This document shows, one piece after another, positions 19,548 through 22,438 of a stretch of DNA of 22,438 nt. The position numbers were made by a program, and so were the translations under genes. Each line of letters starts with the position of its first letter. The stretch's first letter is position 1. This DNA is from a virus: the IMG/VR virus record IMGVR_UViG_3300036791_000360, positions 1-22,438 of that record; one strand, 5' to 3'. The notes under the pieces are model-generated. The model had not been told where the DNA came from, made no database searches, and worked only from the letters and a program-made list of their open reading frames with translations.

Positions 19548-20000
19548 TTGACCTACGTCCTCGCACCTATTTTAGGAACCGCGCTTGGCAGCCTTGCCAG
19601 CAGCATTTTCGGCGGCGGCGGCTCATCGACCGCCAATCCGAGCGCCGGCAGCGCCAGCGCGATCGGTATCTCCAACACGGCGCCGCTGGTGTTTGGCGCC
19701 GCCAAACAGGCCGGACAGGAAGCATCCACCAATGTCGCGAATCGCTACGGCTCGCTGGGCCTCGGCGATTCGACCATGGCGTCAATCGATGAGACGCAGG
19801 CCAAGACCCAACCGTTTGTGGGAGCCGCCACCAACATTGCCAACCTCGACCTATCGGCACAGAAGTTCAACGCCACCGCGGCGCAAAACTACCAGAACCA
19901 GATGCAGTCATTCCAAAACGAACTGAGCAGCTTCCTTGGCGGCAACGCCGGACAGGCGGCGGGTGGTGGGTTAGGGGCTGGAAACCCCTTCCAGATATAA
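19548..20000 (+). CDS. Putative internal virion / DNA-ejection protein (150 aa)
   Basis: A TTG start at 19548 has AGGAGG 5 bases upstream (19537-19542). The N-terminus is hydrophobic and Gly-rich (TYVLAPILGTALGSLASSIF followed by GGGG), able to insert into or lie on a membrane. The rest is Ala/Asn/Gln-rich helix (FNATAAQNYQNQMQSFQNEL) and ends with Gly-rich GGGLGAGNPFQI. Such layout is typical of small podovirus ejection proteins that enter the cell envelope with the DNA. This is inference from composition and position. Confidence 0.6.
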   Translation: MTYVLAPILGTALGSLASSIFGGGGSSTANPSAGSASAIGISNTAPLVFGAAKQAGQEASTNVANRYGSLGLGDSTMASIDETQAKTQPFVGAATNIANLDLSAQKFNATAAQNYQNQMQSFQNELSSFLGGNAGQAAGGGLGAGNPFQI

Positions 20001-20010
20001 GGGATAGGCC

Positions 20011-21600
20011 ATGTCCTATGTCAGCGGATCAGGGTCATATGGTGGATACGGTGGCGCTCTTGCCTCCCTGTTTGGCGGTGGCGGCGGCAACACGACTTTG
20101 AATGACTTGGTCGACCGCAATCCCTATCCCTCAACCGACCCGAATACGTTGCAGCCCGCGGTCGACTACAATCCCTATCCCTCAACCGATCCGAACACGT
20201 TGCAGCAGGTGGCCTCGAACGCACCGGCGCAAGTCGACCCGAATCAGGCATCGGCGCCAACCGGGCCCATGCTGGCGACCGCGCTCACCAATGCCCAGCT
20301 GGGCATCCCGCCGGTAACGACGGATCCCAACGATCCCACCGGTGGAAACCAAAGCCCGACCGAAGGCGGTCCAGATCAGCCCGCAGCCGACCAGCGCGCG
20401 CAGCCGTGGGGCACGCCCCTTCCGGGATCCGGCGGCCGGACGCCTCCGCCAGGGTACCGTCCTATATCGGACGCCCCCAACGCTCCCGGCGGGCAACCAC
20501 CCCCTCAAGGTGGCGGCCAGCAGGCCGCCCCACAGGGCGGCGGTGGCGGTATGCCCCGCCTGCCACCGGCGCAGCAGGGCGCGGGCGCCGTCGGCAACAT
20601 GGGCGGCGCCGCCGGAACGCCGCTCCCCCAGCTGATTGCGAGGATGATGCAGCGCATGCGCCAGCAGGGGCAGATTCCGCCATGGGCCCGTGGGCCCGGA
20701 GGCCTGACCCGGCCCGGCTACGGGGTCGGCGCCGGTCGCTACCCGATGCCCGGCCGCGGCCGTGCCCCATTTTCGCCACAATCGCCTCGGGCATTTGTTC
20801 CAAGAGAGGCCATGGGAGGTTCCTACGCGCCGCGCGGCCTGGGCGGAAGCCGCGGACCCGTCCCTCAGGGGCCCAATTACATGCAGCGGCTCTACCAGGG
20901 GGAATATCCGCCGCACGAGAGCACGATGCGGAACATCCAGACCCCCGCCGGGCCGATGAAGGTCAATCCGCTCGCTGCCGGCGATGTCCAGGGCTTCACC
21001 CGCGATTTGCAGCGACACGGCTTCCCGTTCGAAAAACCGTGGGGCTCGTACAATCGGCGCCGCATGCGGTGGTCCAACAACTGGTCGAGCCACTCCTGGG
21101 GCACGGCCTTCGACATGGACAACCAGGATGGTCCGATGTCGCCGCGCGCGCAGCGGTGGATGCAGCAGAACCCTGGCCTGTTCCAACAGCTGATGCGGCA
21201 GTGGAACATGAGCCAGCCGCTGCCCGGCCGTGATCCTCGCCACATCGAATGGAACGGACCCAACCCGCAGTATCATCCGCCGCAGCAGACGGCAGATGGA
21301 GGTGGTGGACCCTATGGGCCCGACATTGTTCAAACCTTCAGAAAATACGGCACACAGGTAGACGCGCAGGGGAATCCGATTCTGCAAGGTGGGGGCAAGC
21401 GGCTACAACCGGACCAGACACCTGTAACGACGGATTCCAACGACCCCACCGGTGGAAACCAAAGCTCGACCGGCAGCGGTCCGCCTGCGGAAAGTAAACC
21501 GCCGGACACCGCGCCAGCTAACGCTGACCCCGCCGGGCCCGATCTCAGCAGCATGTTCGCCGCAGATGACACCGAAGAAGACGACACCTCGGTAGCCTGA
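20011..21600 (+). CDS. Large Gly/Pro-rich virion protein with M15 peptidase domain (529 aa)
   Basis: The ATG at 20011 has AAGGGATAGG upstream. The N-terminal part (1-290) is low complexity: SYGGYGG, two 17-residue repeats with NPYPSTDPNTLQ, one DPTGGNQSP motif and long Gly/Pro/Gln runs. Residues about 310-415 hold a D,D-carboxypeptidase/M15-type domain: MKVNPLAAGDVQGFTRDLQR, then SSHSWGTAFDMD (H361, D368), and DPRHIEW (H411) supply the zinc ligands, with E413 next to the last. A second DPTGGNQSS motif follows, then an acidic tail. This is probably a virion-carried peptidoglycan peptidase that opens the wall during DNA entry, distinct from the soluble endolysin at 5002. Confidence 0.75.
   Translation: MSYVSGSGSYGGYGGALASLFGGGGGNTTLNDLVDRNPYPSTDPNTLQPAVDYNPYPSTDPNTLQQVASNAPAQVDPNQASAPTGPMLATALTNAQLGIPPVTTDPNDPTGGNQSPTEGGPDQPAADQRAQPWGTPLPGSGGRTPPPGYRPISDAPNAPGGQPPPQGGGQQAAPQGGGGGMPRLPPAQQGAGAVGNMGGAAGTPLPQLIARMMQRMRQQGQIPPWARGPGGLTRPGYGVGAGRYPMPGRGRAPFSPQSPRAFVPREAMGGSYAPRGLGGSRGPVPQGPNYMQRLYQGEYPPHESTMRNIQTPAGPMKVNPLAAGDVQGFTRDLQRHGFPFEKPWGSYNRRRMRWSNNWSSHSWGTAFDMDNQDGPMSPRAQRWMQQNPGLFQQLMRQWNMSQPLPGRDPRHIEWNGPNPQYHPPQQTADGGGGPYGPDIVQTFRKYGTQVDAQGNPILQGGGKRLQPDQTPVTTDSNDPTGGNQSSTGSGPPAESKPPDTAPANADPAGPDLSSMFAADDTEEDDTSVA
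20110..20211 (+). repeat. Tandem 51-bp in-frame duplication
   Basis: The units at 20110-20160 and 20161-20211 encode VDRNPYPSTDPNTLQPA and VDYNPYPSTDPNTLQQV, only a few substitutions apart. Confidence 0.85.
20311..20372 (+). repeat. Direct repeat copy A flanking the peptidase domain
   Basis: About 62 bases encoding PVTTDPNDPTGGNQSPTEGG recur with few changes at 21421-21482. The two copies lie before and after the M15 domain. Shorter versions of the DPTGGNQSP part occur at 6460 and 6585. Confidence 0.8.
21421..21482 (+). repeat. Direct repeat copy B flanking the peptidase domain
   Basis: This copy encodes PVTTDSNDPTGGNQSSTGSG and matches the copy at 20311 except at roughly ten scattered bases. 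Confidence 0.8.
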
Positions 21601-21602
21601 CC

Positions 21603-22438
21603 ATGGTCGACTTCACACAACCACAAAAGCAGCAGGACGACTCCGGTTACGACCAGAGCCAGTTCCCCGAGAACAGCGACTGGGACAAAATCGATCCCGC
21701 ACAGGACCGGCCGCGCCAGCCCTATTACGAATACCAGGGCGCCAAGCGGCGTCCGTCGCAGGATTGGGGCACCCCCAACCAAGCCAACCAATTCGCCGAA
21801 AACTACGGCCCCGCCATGCCGCAGGGGCAGTACTGGCCGACCATGCAGCAGCTGCCGAACTTGATGAAGTCGACCATGGGCGACATCAGCACGTTTTCTC
21901 TGCCGATGCAGCGCGGCGCCCTCAGTAGCATGCAGGGCACACTCGCGTACATGAAGGCGTACAAGGCCGCTTACGACAAAGAGCGGGACGCTGCTCCCAA
22001 GCGCGAATTGGAGCAGATATCTCTCAATTTGGCAAAACTCCACCAAGAAACCGACGCACAGAACCGGGATTATCACGATATCCTTGCCGGCACCGATCCC
22101 GGCAGCCCCAAACAGCATCAACAACTCTATGCGGCTGCGGCCAAGCATCAGGACCACTACTTGCAGAGCCTGCTAGAAGAGGGGGAGTATGAAAAGGCCA
22201 CCCATGTCCTGGCTGAACGGGATAAGTATTCCCAGGACTGGCAGAATATGCAGAAAGCGGTCGATGCCGACCTGAAGAATAAAGCCGACATCGAGAGGTC
22301 TAAAGCGGAAGCGGATCTGGCGAGAGAAAGAATCAGGAAGTCGCAAGAAAAGGACAGCGCAGGACAAGCGGGAACTTCCGTTCCTGAATATCCGAAAGGA
22401 GAAGCGCCTAACCCCTCCAAACTGGAGCAGCCCACAGC
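21603..22438 (+). CDS. Charged coiled-coil virion protein, 5' part only
   Basis: The ATG at 21603 lies 2 bases after the upstream stop. The frame stays open to the window end (278 codons), so the gene is cut by the edge. It starts MVDFTQPQKQQDDSGYDQSQ, contains the DQSQFP word also seen in the protein at 6207, then Gln/Met/Pro-rich sequence. From about residue 118 it becomes long charged helix (YKAAYDKERDAAPKRELEQI, DLKNKADIERSKAEADLARE). Following a peptidase-bearing protein and an ejection-like protein, it is probably the beginning of a large internal virion protein. No catalytic motif is seen in the part present. Confidence 0.7.
   Translation, partial: MVDFTQPQKQQDDSGYDQSQFPENSDWDKIDPAQDRPRQPYYEYQGAKRRPSQDWGTPNQANQFAENYGPAMPQGQYWPTMQQLPNLMKSTMGDISTFSLPMQRGALSSMQGTLAYMKAYKAAYDKERDAAPKRELEQISLNLAKLHQETDAQNRDYHDILAGTDPGSPKQHQQLYAAAAKHQDHYLQSLLEEGEYEKATHVLAERDKYSQDWQNMQKAVDADLKNKADIERSKAEADLARERIRKSQEKDSAGQAGTSVPEYPKGEAPNPSKLEQPT

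Noticed and set aside
20182-21387. 401-codon open frame on the minus strand
   Set aside because: It lies fully opposite the Gly/Pro-rich protein, whose composition leaves the reverse frame free of stops. There is no ribosome-binding site, and the + strand frame has an M15 domain.
21330-22157. 275-codon minus-strand frame at the end of the window
   Set aside because: It runs opposite two coupled + strand frames. Every other supported gene is on the + strand.
1-22438. tRNA, rRNA, integrase, attachment site or insertion sequence
   Set aside because: No cloverleaf, transposase or recombinase motif, or flanking duplication was found by eye on either strand.

Overview
The window is a 22.4 kb piece of a tailed double-stranded DNA phage, probably of podovirus (short-tailed) type. 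Every supported gene lies on the + strand and many are packed with ATGA, GTGA or TGATG stop/start overlaps. The recognisable hallmarks are a large terminase, a P22/T7-style portal, scaffold and major capsid genes, a podovirus-type tail adaptor, a pseudo-acetyltransferase of the internal-virion type, and two M15-type peptidoglycan peptidases. I see no integrase, RNA polymerase, DNA polymerase, tRNA or CRISPR array. The DNA is G+C rich by eye, and GTG and TTG starts are used several times. An alphaproteobacterial (Hyphomicrobiales-like) host is a guess from composition and general resemblance only.

Positions 1-4650 look like an early or accessory region. It holds small proteins, a Cys-cluster phage protein and a DUF932 protein. 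Most genes here share an extended ribosome-binding signal (GAAAGG followed by an A-rich stretch). Three and probably four of them are preceded by a two-hairpin leader whose first stem changes sequence from copy to copy while staying paired. The two largest untranslated stretches, about 108-413 and 3468-3694, hold a promoter-like site and, respectively, a long imperfect hairpin plus five T-tract repeats of 19-20 bp. A terminator-like hairpin at 4658-4684 closes this part.

Positions 4700-6180 hold a lysis-type cluster: an M15-like endolysin with a peptidoglycan-binding tail, then two single-span membrane proteins. Positions 6200-15570 are the packaging and head module: a Gly-rich repeat protein, terminase, zinc-ribbon protein, portal, small proteins, scaffold, capsid, a Sec-signal-bearing protein and the adaptor. 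Positions 15580-22438 are the tail and ejection side. They hold a two-span membrane protein, a large beta-rich tail protein, a string of arginine-rich microproteins, a VRR-NUC nuclease, small virion-like proteins, a GNAT-like protein, a putative ejection protein, a large Gly/Pro-rich protein carrying an M15 peptidase domain, and the start of a charged coiled-coil protein that runs off the window.

The most unusual element is at 17529-17906. Five consecutive tiny reading frames, four of them starting M-A-(R/K)-R or MMARR, encode protamine-like peptides. In each of the first four, the closing Arg codons also form the Shine-Dalgarno sequence of the next frame. The other strong novelties are the covarying leader hairpins, the phased T-tract array, the exported four-Cys protein that overlaps the capsid stop, and a low-complexity peptide module (DPTGGNQSP) shared by two large proteins 13 kb apart, where in one of them it brackets a peptidase domain.
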